64,000 nucleotides of DNA, taken from NCBI GenBank assembly GCA_020091685.1, contig CM034592.1, forward strand, positions 43,669,622 to 43,733,621. The letters run 5' to 3'. A model generated the notes under the pieces. The model saw only the letters and a list, made by a program, of their open reading frames with translations, had not been told where the DNA came from and did not search any database. The stretch is from Lutjanus erythropterus (Eukaryota; Chordata; Actinopteri; Lutjaniformes; Lutjanidae). Below, in pieces: positions 37,996 through 50,995 of the stretch. A program made the position numbers and the translations under genes. Positions within the stretch are counted from its first letter, which is position 1. Every line of letters starts with the position of its first letter.

Positions 37996-38140
37996 ATATC
38001 TGTTCTTGATTGTGAATCTGAATATTTGTGTGTGCGTGTGTATGTGAGGTCAGATGATTATGGATTAACATATCTTTAGTCTCTGTAACTTAGTAAACAA
38101 TGGACCAATGGACAACGTTAATGGCTCTCTCTGTTTTACT

Positions 38141-38142
<2 letters not shown>

Positions 38143-38195
<53 letters not shown>
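38143..38195. repeat. (CA)n microsatellite
   Basis: About 26 CA units, complementary to the TG array 148 bp to the left. Confidence 0.95.
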
Positions 38196-38197
<2 letters not shown>

Positions 38198-39886
38198 CAC
38201 CCCAGTTTCCATTAATGTTGACATTAATGTTAAGGTCAGCAGGACACGTTTTACTAAGAATTTAAGAGCTTTTAAGAACTAAAACGACTTAATGCTTCAT
38301 CATCTGGTCTCTGCAGAGCTGTTTTTGGAGTCGAGAGGGGATGTATCTCCTACATAAAAATTTGAACCATTTGACAAGTGATATTTTTAAGAATTAAGCT
38401 CCATTCCTTATCCTGGGAACACCATTAAAAAAAACTTCAGTTCATAAAGGTTAATCTATAGCATGTAATGAGTGTATGTACAGCATGTGTGTGTGAGTGT
38501 GCGATGCTTACGTGTGTTTATAAGAGTGTGTCTGTTATAATGCACGTATTATCCATCTTCTCTCCAATCCAGATCAGTTGACAGCTACATGACAGCTTCT
38601 ATATCCCTGCTGTACCCATTTTCTGAAAACAATCCCAAAATGCAATGCAACACGCCGTATGATGCCCGAATCAATTACGGGGATACACAAACACGCCGAG
38701 CAGAATAGAACTTTGATTCTCCCTTGAAGGGAATTTGTTTCTGACAAGGTAACACAGCCAAAGGCCAAAGTGAATTGCATGTTAGGACGCAGCTGCTGTA
38801 AGCTGACAGCCACAAAAGCAGGAAGGCTGGCGGGGAGGGAAGGCTTTGAAATTACACGAGGTACAAGGTTCAATGTACACTAAATAAAATTAATACATTA
38901 TAAAGACCTGGAAATCGCACAACTCTAAATCATTCTGAGTGACGTGAAATAAACACACAGGCAGAATTAAGCTGCTATCAGAACAGTGCATTAACTAACT
39001 CGTCCCTTTATCCATAAATACCAACTGTGCAAAATATATTCAACAGTATACATGACTATGCAAAACAGAATGTAAAACTTTTTATGAAGAGTTTAAAAAC
39101 TGATGCACAACCATATGCTATAATAAATTCAAGAACAGAACAGCTGTTCCGAGCTTTATAAATTGAGCTTTTTCTGCCAAACCTACAAGCTTAAAGCTGC
39201 AGTTAATCTAAAGTTACAGTCTGCTGTGCAACAGTGTGCAACTTCCATGAGACTGTGCAATCTGTAATTTGACTTGAAGCAAATATTTTCTTTATGGCAA
39301 ATGTGGTTTTAAATAATTGGTTAATCCATCAAAGCATTCAGCTGTTCTATTGGCTTCTGCTGTCAGAGGAACTGCAACATCATTGACTGGTGACTGTGGA
39401 AGGCCCTCCAAAGACAGAGCCACATTATAATAACTCGAGATACACTACTTTTCTTTCTTTCATGTTGAAATTAGTGAGTGTATTAGTGGCTTATTTTTTT
39501 CCCTATGAAGAACAAAATGATTTGTTGGAACTTTAAATTGTTTTCTTTTTTATTTACTGTACTTTTGGTCAATTTAAATTTGGGTTAGCCTAACAATAAC
39601 TACAAGTACATGCATGTATTTTGCCTTATTTAGAAAAAGACAATATTCCTACTAAGCTCTTTATGTGGCAAATGAAAGTGAATATTCCACAAATATTCCT
39701 GTTTGCATGTAGCCATGCATACTCTGATTATCAAGTGGAACAGCTTGAGCTACTCGAGTCATTTTGCTTTTTTGCATGAAAATGCAAGTGTTCGACTGGT
39801 GACGGACTTGTTTGACCATGCAAAGCATTGCCAAATATAGAAATTGACAACATGACAGCTCCACAAAAGTGATGCCAAAACATCTT

Positions 39887-40255
39887 GATCGCCCCCTGGT
39901 GGATGGAGCGCAGTAACAGTCTAAACCCATGTCCTCCATTTTAATGGAAAGGACATGGGCCAAACTTAAACATCAAAGTACATGTCAGATAAATTTTCTT
40001 CCATTCCACGTAGTTCCTATCCAACTGTTGCATGTTGAAATGTTCATTTGTCTGAGCAGTTTGGTTTTAATTAGTTATTTGATGCAATAAAAAGCAGGTT
40101 TCACGTCATGATTGACAGCTGAGCTTGGAGCCCGCGAAACTGAAAGCACTACTCCAACAACTATGCCGACCTTAGCTCCTAGATGGCAGTGTTCGTGTCT
40201 TGGCTTTATTTTTGTACATGGGGAGGAAGTGGAGACCTGTCGTCCATTTTAATTC
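39887..40255. repeat. Fish interspersed repeat (cgccccctggtgg ... ggaggaagtggagac)
   Basis: The left block atcgccccctggtggatgga, then gtcctccattttaatgg, the middle block gcccgcgaaactgaaagcac, and the right block ggaggaagtggagacctgtc with cgtccattttaat occur in the order I recall for an abundant fish repeat of about 370 bp. The family is not named with certainty. Confidence 0.65.
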
Positions 40256-43200
40256 ATGTAAATGATACGAACAAAGCCTTCCTCGTTCATTGGTTTACCC
40301 ATCTTCTTGAAAAGGTCAGAGTTGCGATATTTGCACTCATCCAAAACCCTGCTGTAACCCAACTCTTTCACAATATTTTTATGAGGCATGTTTTGCCTTT
40401 TGACCAGAAATATGGGCTTTTCTTTTGTGCATGCAAAAGACCCAGCTTTGTTGGCTGAGCTAACTGTTTACAGGAAAGAGGCAGTGTGTTGCAAACTGTG
40501 ACAAAAACCCCAACTGAGACGCATATTCCAAATGTGTTGTATACATGTCCAAAGAATCTTCCAAAAAAACCTGAATAATAGCAATATATCCCAGGTGGGC
40601 AGAGTGACAAAAAAACACAAAAAAGTTTTCTGTCGTTGAAGGAACATAGTTATAGCTTGTTTTTTCTGTCCTTCAAGCTCCCAATGAATGTTTTTTTCCA
40701 ATGAAATATTAATCACTATAATCTTGTATTCTAAGTCAAAGACAGTTTATTATCTGTATTACAACAATTAAGACCCAAATGTGCAATACTGTAAAGTTAC
40801 ATTAATCTATCTCCTACTTTTCTGCTTTTTCTATCTCTCTTTAGTGTTTCTTTTGCACTCCCACCCTTTCTACTCTCTTTTTCTTTATGTCTTTCCCTGC
40901 CTCCATCCATCCCGCTTCTCTCCTCTTTATCCCCAGATGCTGGTGAGTACTTTACGACCTGGCCCCCAAGATTTACGCAGGGACAATTGAACATTTTGTC
41001 GCTGTGCTGTGGAGCAGATGGAAAATTCATGGCGGAGTTGGAAGGGCGAATTTAGCATAAGACAACAATTCGCCACAATGTCTGTCTGGTGGAAAGCGAG
41101 GCAGGTACACCTGTCTGCATACACAATGCTACGATAAAAAACCAAAAGGATTCTTGAGCCCGAGTCTGTCTCCACGGCTGGAGCTCTCTTTTTTCTTTTC
41201 TCCGACTTTCTTCAAGTCAGTTTCTGTCACTTTCCGTCTCTCTCAGTTTTTGATCCTCTCCTTCTCTCTTGGGATTTATTTCTTTTCCTCTCTGGAATAT
41301 GGTCTCTTTCTCTTTTACGCTCAGATTCTCTCCTCCGTCTCTCTGTCAGCTGTGGTTGCAGTCGGACCCGGCACGCTCCTTGTGCAGCTTGAACAGCATT
41401 TCCTCCATTGCTGACTGGTATTGTGCCCCTAAAATGTCACATCATCCCCAGATATTCACCTAAAAACACCCCCAAGGTGTTTTTTTTTTTTTGTCTTAAC
41501 AGTCTGACTCAATCTGTTGCAAATTCAGAGAGCAAACTGAGTCACTAAGCAGCGAACAGGCAGCACTCAGCGGTGACGGGAAGATTGGAGGAGGACAGGT
41601 TGTAAAGAACAGCGTGTTTGTGTGTGTAGGTCAATGACAGAGATAATTCAAATATGATTCCTTCAACATTTAACTTTTGCAGTTCAGTCACGCACACTCA
41701 CATCACACACACACACACACAGACAGACAGATAGCAAGCCACATGTTGCATCAGTATTGCACGGAGTCAGAGTCAGTTACAACACGACTCTGTACACCAC
41801 CAATTATAATCGACCTCAGGACTAATGGTAATGGGAATTGAAGCTGACATATAATACCAGTGTATGGATGACAAGGGGTGGGTTTGATGCTCCTGTGAGC
41901 TAAATGCGTGCAGGGCATACAGACGCCACCGATGGAGAAGTCCCACTTATCGATGCACGCTTTCTGCTGAGCAAAAAAGGCAGCACTTGGAAAATTATTT
42001 CCCCTCTGCCTATCAAAACATTAAAAATACAGTCTTCTAACAGGCTAAAAGATATTGAAATTACATTTAAATTGCAAGTCTTCTTGTTGAAGAAGATCAG
42101 ATTTGTGTCTTATGTAAAAGGAATGGATATAGGACAATTTAAGCTGCAGTGTAAACCCAGTCTTGTATATGTGTACCAAATAGACTTGTTTGTTTGTATT
42201 GCATAACTGTTGAAATATGCATTTCTGAAGGACTGAAGCAGGACAGATGAACGAAGTGGGACTTCTGCCACCTGGCTGGTGCTGCACAGAGGGGGTGTGA
42301 TATAAAACCAGGGCTGCGTTCATTTCACAATCAAATCAATCTGCTCGAAAAGAGGAATCGACTTCAAAGTTTGGAGGAGAATTAGAGCAGCAGATAACTG
42401 TATTTAATATTGTAGTGCACTGTCTTTTCCATTTCAAAAAGGAAGGTTATAGACTCTTTTGGAGCTGATTACATCATGGCGTTGGCTGGAGGCAAAACAA
42501 AGGAAAACCTGGACGCAAACACAGATCACCTCGGAGATGTAGGCCACAGAACCAATCCACAACTCATCTCGCTGTGTTGTTGAGCAGTAATGGCTCAGAA
42601 ATTGAAGTTTTATCGCATACCAACGACAAGACAACTATGGTTAAGCGCGGTCAGACGAAAGATGGGAGATGTGTGAGGGCCACAACAAAGCGAAAAAAAT
42701 GAACTTACAACAGGTCAAGAATGGAAATTTTTCTTATTACACAGAAAAATACAGCCAATCACCTTCTGAATTCAAGTTTCTCTCTTTTACTGAACTAAGA
42801 CGAGCTTAGTCTGACTCACCAGATGCGCTCTGTGGGTACAAGCCTACCATTGGTCGACTTGCTTCCGTCAGCATTATGGCATCCACTATCTGTGCTTTCA
42901 AAGTCTCTCAGAAACAACAACCTCTAATATAGCAACCTACATCAGAAGAATGGCACAGAATGGCAAATTAGCACCTGAGACAAATAAGCTAACATCCATG
43001 TCCTGTTCTTTTGCCGTAATTTAGTCATTTTAATGCCTGGGCCCACCTTCCTGATGTGCAAATGTTCCACCAAAACAAGTTTCCTTCTGACACTAATTTG
43101 CTGCGAGTGTTGCTACATATGCATCTCCAAGAAGATTGTAATTGATTTAGAGAAACACAAACAAGTTAGAGTGTTTTTTTTATCCTCTATAATAGAATGA

Positions 43201-45273
43201 TAGCGTTGAGTCAGACCTTTCTAAAATGCTTACTGCTCTGTGCTGCACCTTTAACCTGGGCAGACCATTAAGCTAAATAAAATGTCAAAAATTGGCCGAA
43301 GAAATGACCAGCGATGGACTCGGCCAGTGGCCAACAGTCAATATATTGCCCGACCCGCAACTGTAGACAGACGGTCCATCCATGAGTGAGTGCGTACAGG
43401 TTGGCCAGTTTGGTCCCACTGGTTAATGGTTGGTATTATGGTTAATAATTAACTTTTTCAAGTAACACTCACAGTCCTGGAGAGTGAGTGACCATACATG
43501 TTCAGACGAGCTCATATTTTCTTCAGCCCTCGTTCAGAAACGCCAACAGAACTTGCAAGCTCATGTTAGCGAACAGGATCAGAGAATTGTTTTGCCTCCA
43601 GTTAAGCTCCGCCTGCTGCGTCATATTTACCAACAGAAAAAAGGTCCATGCCCATGAGAAGTTGCCACCAATTCCACTTTCTGAATTTGCTGTTTAATCT
43701 GATTGAACTGAAGGTGAGTCGATCTCAGCCCAGACACAGTGTTGAAGTAGAACCATTAATATTATGTTTCAGTAGGTTTAGACAACATCAAGTGGGTTAA
43801 ACAGTGAGTTAGCTAGCTGCTGTCACTGGCTAAGCTGTTAAGTGCTGAATGGAAATGCTTAGAGAAGTACTGAACACAGGTAATGCAGAGTGGATGAGGG
43901 TAAAAAGATGCACCGAAATGTTGTATGTTGCTCACAGACTTATTGTAGTTCCACATCACTGAAATGTGTTTGTGTTTTCCTTCATCATACATCTGTTTTT
44001 ATTCATTCATTCATTATTCCTTAAGGATAATGTATGGTATGTTAATTTGTGAAAGTAATAAGTGTTGAAAGCAGCTGTACAATGTTCAGCATTGAAATGA
44101 AATGCCATTTTAATGTACCGAGAGGTTTCTGCTTTCATTTGCATTGAGGTAAGCAACCACACTTCATATGAATGCAATCTATATTTATTCAATTTAGGAT
44201 TTCACTAGTGTCTGCTGTTGTGCATGATATGCATAATTCTTTGCGCCGGGCCTTGCAACCTCAATTTCCCTCAGGACAATAAGTGTTATTGTATTCATGT
44301 GCAGTCATCTCATATTCTTGACAAAGAACTGTGACAGCAGTTTACAACTATGCTTGCTGTTGACTGATTCCCTGTTGTGTCCCCATTGTTCAAGTCAACA
44401 TTTTGATTGTCGCATCGCTGAATGACATTCATATTCTGCTGCTGCATCTCTGCATTGCCAAATAAAATCCAGCGCAGTAAAAAATGTTTAGCTCCTGTGT
44501 TTTTATTGCACATGGAGGATTGGATTTTAAAGAACTGGGCCGTGTTATAAAGAAAAGGAATACATTAAAGGGTTTTACTATAACAAGCTCTTTGTTGTAC
44601 TACGTTTCATTCTCATAGCTGATAACCTCAATGATATAAAATATTAGACTGTACTTCACATCAAGTGTTGGTGACATTCAGTATTCGGTATGACATCTTT
44701 CAAGTGTTGGATATCTTATTTTGAAATGGAACCCATTTAAATTAAACATTTAAACATTTCTGAAGGTCAACAGTTTTGAAATATTCTGCTGATCACGGAG
44801 AAACATTTGAAAATGAAGTAGATTTTCTTTCAAATGTAAGGCCACTTCTTTTAAATGAACATAATAATAGAAAACAGATGGTGGGTTGAGAGTCCTTGTC
44901 ATCCCATTTACAACACCAGTTTGAATGCTTGGCTAAGTCTGTGAGTGCGACATACAGTTCAGTAGTTGGTATGTTCAGTATGTGACAGTTACAACAAATG
45001 CCATGGACTCCATTGTAAATGGAAGCATGATGGAATGCAATGAGTTGCACGGTGTGTGTTTTGTTCAAGGGAAGTGACATCAGTGATCAGTGGAAGATGG
45101 CGTTCGGTAGATTGAAAGAGTTTGGTTCAGGATTCAAACCAAACCAAACACCTTTGACATCAATCCACCACATAAACAATCAATTCTGACTGTGTGTGTG
45201 ATCTGCCAAATTAGGGACTTTTACTCCAACAATTGAGCTAAATTTTTAGGATGTTATGACCTGTAACTGCAAT

Positions 45274-46201
45274 TAGGGATGTCAGCCATTGACCCATAAC
45301 TAATAGGTTAATTTTTAAGAAAATGTGAAATGACGAGAAATACAAGAGGCGCTTATATTTTACTCCAGCCCTCCACTGACTTCTTATGGCTCCATTAGGC
45401 CTGATTCCCACGCCTACTTTTGAACCATTCTGAGCATTTCCACCTAAAATAAACTGAATTTGAAAAGTTGGTTCCCCAAAACAAGCAGGTTTCCTTGGGA
45501 ACCAAAGTGGGCGTGTCATACTCTACAGGTGTACTGTAGTGTGCAGCGCCCTCTGTTGATGAGCATCCTTGATTACAATGGTGGAAACTTGAGATGGGTC
45601 ACTAGATAGCACCAAAGTTGAATGGAAATCGTTGAAGAACCATAGCTAATTTGGTGGAAAAGGGCCCCGAGTAAGACGAACACTGGACTGTATCTCCCAG
45701 TCGTGAGGTAGCTTTCGATTGTAAGAGCTGTCTAGTCTGTCGTCAGAGCTAGCTTGTCTTCTCGCTCATCCTTCGCCTCCTCAAAGTGTTTTTTTTAAAG
45801 CGTTTAGTCACAGTAGCCGTTGATGGCATTACACACGCAGGCTAGAGGTGCCAGACTAGCTCTTTAAATCTCTCGTATTCTGCACTCACTGGCAGCATAT
45901 CGAACTCAGCCAGGATCACACTCTCTTCTCCTGGCTAGCAGCGATGCGATCTTTGGTTGCAAGATATCTTCAGACATGGCAACCGGATGCTTGTTGACAC
46001 ACATGACTTTGATACCTTCCTGAAGGAAATGTTCCGTAACCGAGCTTTGTTTAGCACGCTTAATTTTTTACCTCAGACTGCCAGCTAGCAAAACAGTTAG
46101 CGAAACAGTTAGTGGAGTGTATGTGTGTGTGTATGCAAATGCGGGCATGACATGAGTAACCGGTCAAAATTATTCTTGACAATTTACTGTTGACATCCCC
46201 A
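45274..46201. mobile_element. hAT-like non-autonomous element with 8-bp target duplication
   Basis: The left end tagggatgtcagcc and the right end, inverse tggggatgtcaaca, form inverted termini. They are flanked by actgcaat (45266-45273) and atcgcaat (46202-46209), matching at 6 of 8 positions. An 8-bp duplication and TAGGG-type ends fit the hAT superfamily. The interior contains the second element at about 45405-45675; no transposase was seen. Confidence 0.72.
45405..45675. mobile_element. Second copy of the element seen at 3031-3545
   Basis: Shared ordered blocks: cctacttttgaac, gagcatttcc, actctacaggtg, gcatccttgatta and ctagatagcaccaa. It ends ctaatttggtggaaaagggc, whose inverse ccttttccaccaa equals the left end of the first copy. 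It lacks the 295-bp insertion present there. Confidence 0.68.
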
Positions 46202-47966
46202 ATCGCAATACTGATATAAGGTATAAGTAAGTTTAAAATGATGGACAGAGATGGACTAGGCTAACCAGGTCTAAAATAGGTGAGCCTAATCTTTAATCAT
46301 GTTCAACCATGTCCTGTTTTTTTGTCAAATCAGTCACTAAATGAATGACTGCGTGTAAGAATGAAGCCATACTCACAGTAAATAGCTTGTATTGAAATTC
46401 AAATTACTTTAGTTTTTTATCTGACAGAGATCCAAAGACAAATTTAGTTCATGGCTTTCATCCTTTTCTTTTTGATCGATTCCCAGTCTTTTTTTTCCCT
46501 ATGAAAGTCTAGACAAGACAAACAAAGTCTATTGTTAGCTTACTGTCCCAATACTCAGGCTATTGACTGTGCATGAAAGCAGCATGGTTTCACTGCTGTG
46601 TGTTTGTGTGTGTGTGTGTGGATGCAAGACACAGAGAGAGGAGGTTCAAACACAGCCAGCGACACTCGAAGCGGAGCAGACATGCAAACAAATGCAGTAA
46701 GATGGCGATGAGAAGGAAAGACAAAAACCAAAGAGCAAAAAACAAAGAAAAGTCAAGAAACAAAGGGAGGAGGAGAAGGAGGGGGGCGGGCAAGGGACAA
46801 CCAAAATGAAACAAGGTTCGTGTTGTGTTTATGGTTGTACTGTGATGAAAAAATATAACATAGGGAAGAAAATATTCTGCCTATAAAGCAATAATCACCT
46901 TCGCTTGGGATGACTAGAATGTACGGCGTTGTTATTTGTCCCCTACCTATTACCACTAAGGCCAAGGGCCGCACGTCCCCGCCGGAAAGCATGAGAAAGA
47001 GAGGGAAGAGAGAAAACAAACAACAACAAAAAAGGAAAAGAAAGAAGAAAAAAGTCTAAGAAAAAAAGACGTATAGTTTTCTTTATCCATTTCATCAAGG
47101 TTTAGATCTCCCTGGTTTTCAATTGCACAATCTGTCTTAGAGGAGAGAAATTGCAGTGGTGAGAGATGGCACTAGAACATTAAGATCAATAGGACAACTA
47201 GCACTCAAGATGTGACCTGGGGTATGACTGGCCGTATTGCCAGGAAGTAAGTGTCAACGAGCATCTTGACTGGCCCATTACCAGGAAAAGGCCTAGCAGA
47301 TGTTGCTGTTGCTGGTGAGGATGTTTATTACCAAAGGGTGAGGCAGTGAATGCAGATGTGGTGCTGGGGGTTAACATTTGAGTCTGTTGAGTCTGTCAGC
47401 TTGGCTTGACGGGTTAATAAAATAAAAGGGAGTAGGAAATGGAAGAGAAAAGAAATGAAGTGATGGTTGAAAGAAAAAAAAAAGAAAAAGTATGAACTTT
47501 GTGGCGTGGCAAGGTTGGTGCAAAGACGCAATCTGGCCTCCGGGTTCTGCTGGAGAGGTTTGGGTCACCCAGAGACAAAGTCAGATCAGTTAACACTTTC
47601 ATCAAGTTTAACAACAAATAATTTGTTGACAGTTTCTTTATAGCAACTATGTTGAGGCAGCTAGCTTTTTAAAGTTGGCTCTTACTGTTACTCAGTTTCC
47701 CTGCAGATGATTGCCTTATCAGCTTCAATCGATAGTGGGAGTCACTTGACCCTTCCTAAGTCTCACCCCTTTTCACTCTGTGGTCCAATGACAGTTGGGT
47801 AAGCTTGAAACCCCTGTCAACTTTCTCCTTTTCTGTTTTTGAACTTAGATATGCTATGTGCTGGGCTCGTCTATGTTGAAAAGGACATTTTGGAGATGTT
47901 TGAAAGTTGTTGCCAGGGGGACCTATAAGAGCAACATATATTCACATCTTATTTCACCGAATACTG

Positions 47967-48034
47967 GCAAAATACTAGCTAAGTAGCTAGCTAGCTACAA
48001 GAATCGTTAGCTAGCTACTTACCTAGTGTTTTGC
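47967..48034. repeat. 27-bp inverted repeat with 14-nt loop
   Basis: gcaaaatactagctaagtag... (47967-47993) pairs with 48008-48034 with two mismatches; the arms are rich in tagc. A third partial copy, tacttagctagca, follows at 48048. Confidence 0.82.
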
Positions 48035-48078
48035 TGGCGTCTCACCTACTTAGCTAGCATTTTCCTATTAATTTTGTT

Positions 48079-48235
48079 TGCCTTTATTAGATGGGACACC
48101 TGAAGTGAGGACAGGAAAGGGGGAGAGAGAGTAGGGGAATGAGATGAAGCAAAGGGCCACAGTCAGTCACGAACCCAGGGCTGCTGCAGCGGACTCAGCC
48201 TCAGTGCTTTGGGCACATGCTCTGCATTTTCTAAA
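48079..48235 (-). mobile_element. tRNA-derived SINE
   Basis: On the minus strand: a truncated tRNA-like head with gagcatgtgccc, a B-box-like gggttcgtgac (about 48166-48178), a body ggccctttgcttcatctcat, and the 3' end ctaataaaggcaaa. Head, body and tail match a common teleost SINE type (from memory). The A-box part is damaged, so it is not a functional tRNA gene. Confidence 0.82.
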
Positions 48236-48881
48236 GTTAGGTTACTTAAGACGTGACCCTATATGTCGCTTTTACAGGACAAGGAGAAGGTTAATCAGGG
48301 TACCAAGTTAGCCCAACTGTTACTGGAGCACAGAGCAAAAAGGGGCATGACCTAAGAAGGATCAACTGAGTGCCAATAAATAAAGGTAAGCTTTATCTAA
48401 ACAATTAATAATAAATTTCTCAGAAATGGAGCACAGAGTGAAATAATCAAACTGATTAAATTAACATCAGTTGGTTAAGCCAAAGAGCCAAGTTTTCAGA
48501 TAGCAGGTACATATCTAGTGGACGCTTACAAAAGGAAAACAAAACAGACGGTTTTCAAATCATAATTGCTCAGATAATCATGTGGCTCAGCCTGATTCAG
48601 TGCAAATTTCAATCTGGCAAGGCAGCATTAAGAAGAGGTTATGTGTAAATTCTCTCCTTACTTAGGGTGTAAAATCAACACTTAGTAACTACTAGTTAAT
48701 TTGTAACCAAATCTTCTAAAACAAATGCTACTAAAATTGGTTGCACTTGAGGAATTATCTGACTAGTTTGGATGTAAAGTCATAATTACAGCAAATGGCC
48801 AATCGGTGATCAAAGAGTTCGATTGTCATGGTTACCGTGCATATTAGCTTTGTGGCTACATTAAGACTGTCCTAGACTTTG

Positions 48882-49294
48882 CTAGTCCTGCCCTGCTGTG
48901 CTGTGGTTGGCTATGGCTACTGTGCAGTGACTTGTTTCTACTTGTTGCCGCGACGACATGTCCTTGTGACTGTGAGAAAGCCTTTCTATTTATAAAAAAG
49001 GTTCTACTCACACTATGACCTTTTCCTAAGCCTTCCCAAGTAATTTCCTTGCCTAAACCTAACCAAACTCTGTCTGAAAACGTAAAAACAATTTTTAAAA
49101 AATCCTGAAAATAATTAGTCAGCTAATTCTAAAATAAGACAATCTAAAATAACACTAACTCCAGACTCCTGCGTGTGTTTGATCCATTCATCCGCTACAA
49201 TGTCCTTTTGAAACTTCTTTTAACTCCTATTATCTACACTTGCAATCAGACCACAGCGGTAGCAGCCAATCACAACACAGCAGGGCGGGACTAG
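48882..49294. mobile_element. Foldback element
   Basis: ctagtcctgccctgctgtgc... (48882-48924) and its inverse cacaacacagcagggcggga... (49252-49294) pair at about 34 of 43 positions. The interior carries ccttttcctaagccttccca and tgcctaaacctaaccaaac. Similarity continues weakly outside both arms, so the true ends may be wider. Confidence 0.65.
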
Positions 49295-50139
49295 GTGGAA
49301 CTAACATGTCCATGGTGCTACCATTTGTATTCTGGTAATGTATAAATCACAGCTTGGTAATAATTTACATTACAGGTAGGTTAAGTTTGAACTTTCAGGC
49401 TGCTGGTGCAACAGGCTGATGTTCTTTAGGGCCACATCTTTTGACTAACGGCATTACCTAACATTGGCACAAGTGCAAAATAAAAGTACACATAAACAGC
49501 ATCTTAGCAGGCCAGCTACTTAACTTAGTTAACTTAAGCCTAGAAGCGCATTGAAGGTAATCCTATATAAAATGTACAGATTGTGTTTTTCCAGTCCATT
49601 AGCAAAAATGCTTGGCATGATTATCTCCCTGGGCTTTTTTCTCCTTACCTAACCTGGCCAAAAACATGGTTCTTTGGCTGTGTTGGTTAAGGTAATCTCT
49701 GCCTCTGACAGATGCTTGTATAACTCAGTCTTAATTCTGCTTCAATCACCGCCTGTAAGTTTTTATTCCAGCCAAAAAAAAAAAGTACACCAGCTGATTT
49801 CACTGATTAGAACGCACAGAACAAGGCAAGTGGCATTTACCACTGAAATCAGCTGCCTGAGTGAGCTGATAGCAGGTATTGCAAATAAATTAGTCATAGG
49901 CATTTGCAAAATTAGCCATCTGCATTGCCTCAGAACACTGCCCACATATCCAAAACTTTAAAAAAGTACATTTGAAGTTGATTTGAAGATAACTCAACAT
50001 ATTGAGAAAAATTAGCATTTATTCCTATGAAAGACAGCCACAAAGTTAAAAGCATGTCTTTTCCCAAGCACACACATGCAGACAGACAGAGAGCAGCGTC
50101 TACGCACTGTAGACCTCCACCCACAGTACTTTCCACTCA

Positions 50140-50760
50140 CAAAAAAAAAACAAAACAAAGCTTGGAAATGGATAGAGTGTGGAAAAAGGAGTGATATAAA
50201 GGAGAAGAATGTGCACAAATGAGCAATAAATGCTTGATGCAGACGAGAAATAATAAGAGAGCGAGAGAGACGGAGAACAGAGAAAGGAGATGTGGAAAAA
50301 TCAAATCAATGTTTGATGCAGATGAAAAAATAAAATAGAAAAAAGAGACGAGGTGAGGAAAATCAATAGCAAGCTGAGAAGCTTTCAAAGCACATTGCCT
50401 GGCACACAAATGGGTGTATTTGCCGGAGATGAGCAGCAAATAAAGATGGGAGACATGGGGAAAGCAAAACAGAATAGGATGAAATGGGTTCTGGGGCTAA
50501 CGCTTTAGCCTCCATCCATCGGGTTTAATGAAGGCGGTCAATCGGTATGTAATGGCCCTGATGTTCCACTTTATACACTGATGAGCAACATGGATGAGGT
50601 ATGAAATGGAAAAAGAGAGAGCAGGATAGAGGAAAAACAGGGAGAATGTGAGGCAGAAAAGGGTAATAAAAGAGAAAGATTAGGAGAGAAGAGATGGAGA
50701 GAGAGAGAGGATGCTATGCAATGAAATCATGCAGGATAACATGGTTAGGATGTGGGGCTG
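50140..50760. repeat. Purine-rich tract
   Basis: A gag/aga-rich plus strand with few pyrimidine interruptions, densest at 50255-50285 and 50610-50715. In ptprt transcripts it is polypyrimidine. It ends about 235 nt downstream of the 37-nt exon in transcript direction. Confidence 0.6.
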
Positions 50761-50995
50761 CCTGGGCTAAAGGTTGTGGGTTCACCTGTTTCTATGCAAT
50801 GTGTGTGTCTGTGTGTGTGTGTCTGTGTGTGTGTTCATCTCATCTAACACACTTGTGACACTGTAACACTATTCTAGGGGGTCATGTAATCACATTATTC
50901 TTCAAAATGAGCTCCACTTATGAGTTAAAAGTCACTTTAGACATAAAAATATGTTCATATTGTGCCACCGCATATCAATGGAAGGGTGCTCATAC

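Larger units (their letters stand above)
25796..50995 (-). other. ptprt: ptprt intron between the 37-nt exon and the transmembrane exon
   Basis: This 25.2-kb stretch is bounded by a GTATGA donor (sense, just below 50996) and a TG-rich tttag acceptor (just above 25795). From memory some mammalian PTPRT isoforms carry an additional exon of about 19 codons here; I saw no counterpart. Nothing recognisable was seen in 27210-29590, 30000-30870, 31640-33050, 33120-34440, 34700-36170, 36300-37950, 38200-39880, 40260-45270 and 46210-47960, other than short simple repeats and a purine-rich part at 29600-29960 and 46620-47070. Confidence 0.75.

Noticed and set aside
48140-48235. Possible tRNA gene on the minus strand
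   Set aside because: The B-box-like motif belongs to a SINE with a recognisable body and tail; the A-box region and acceptor stem are lost.
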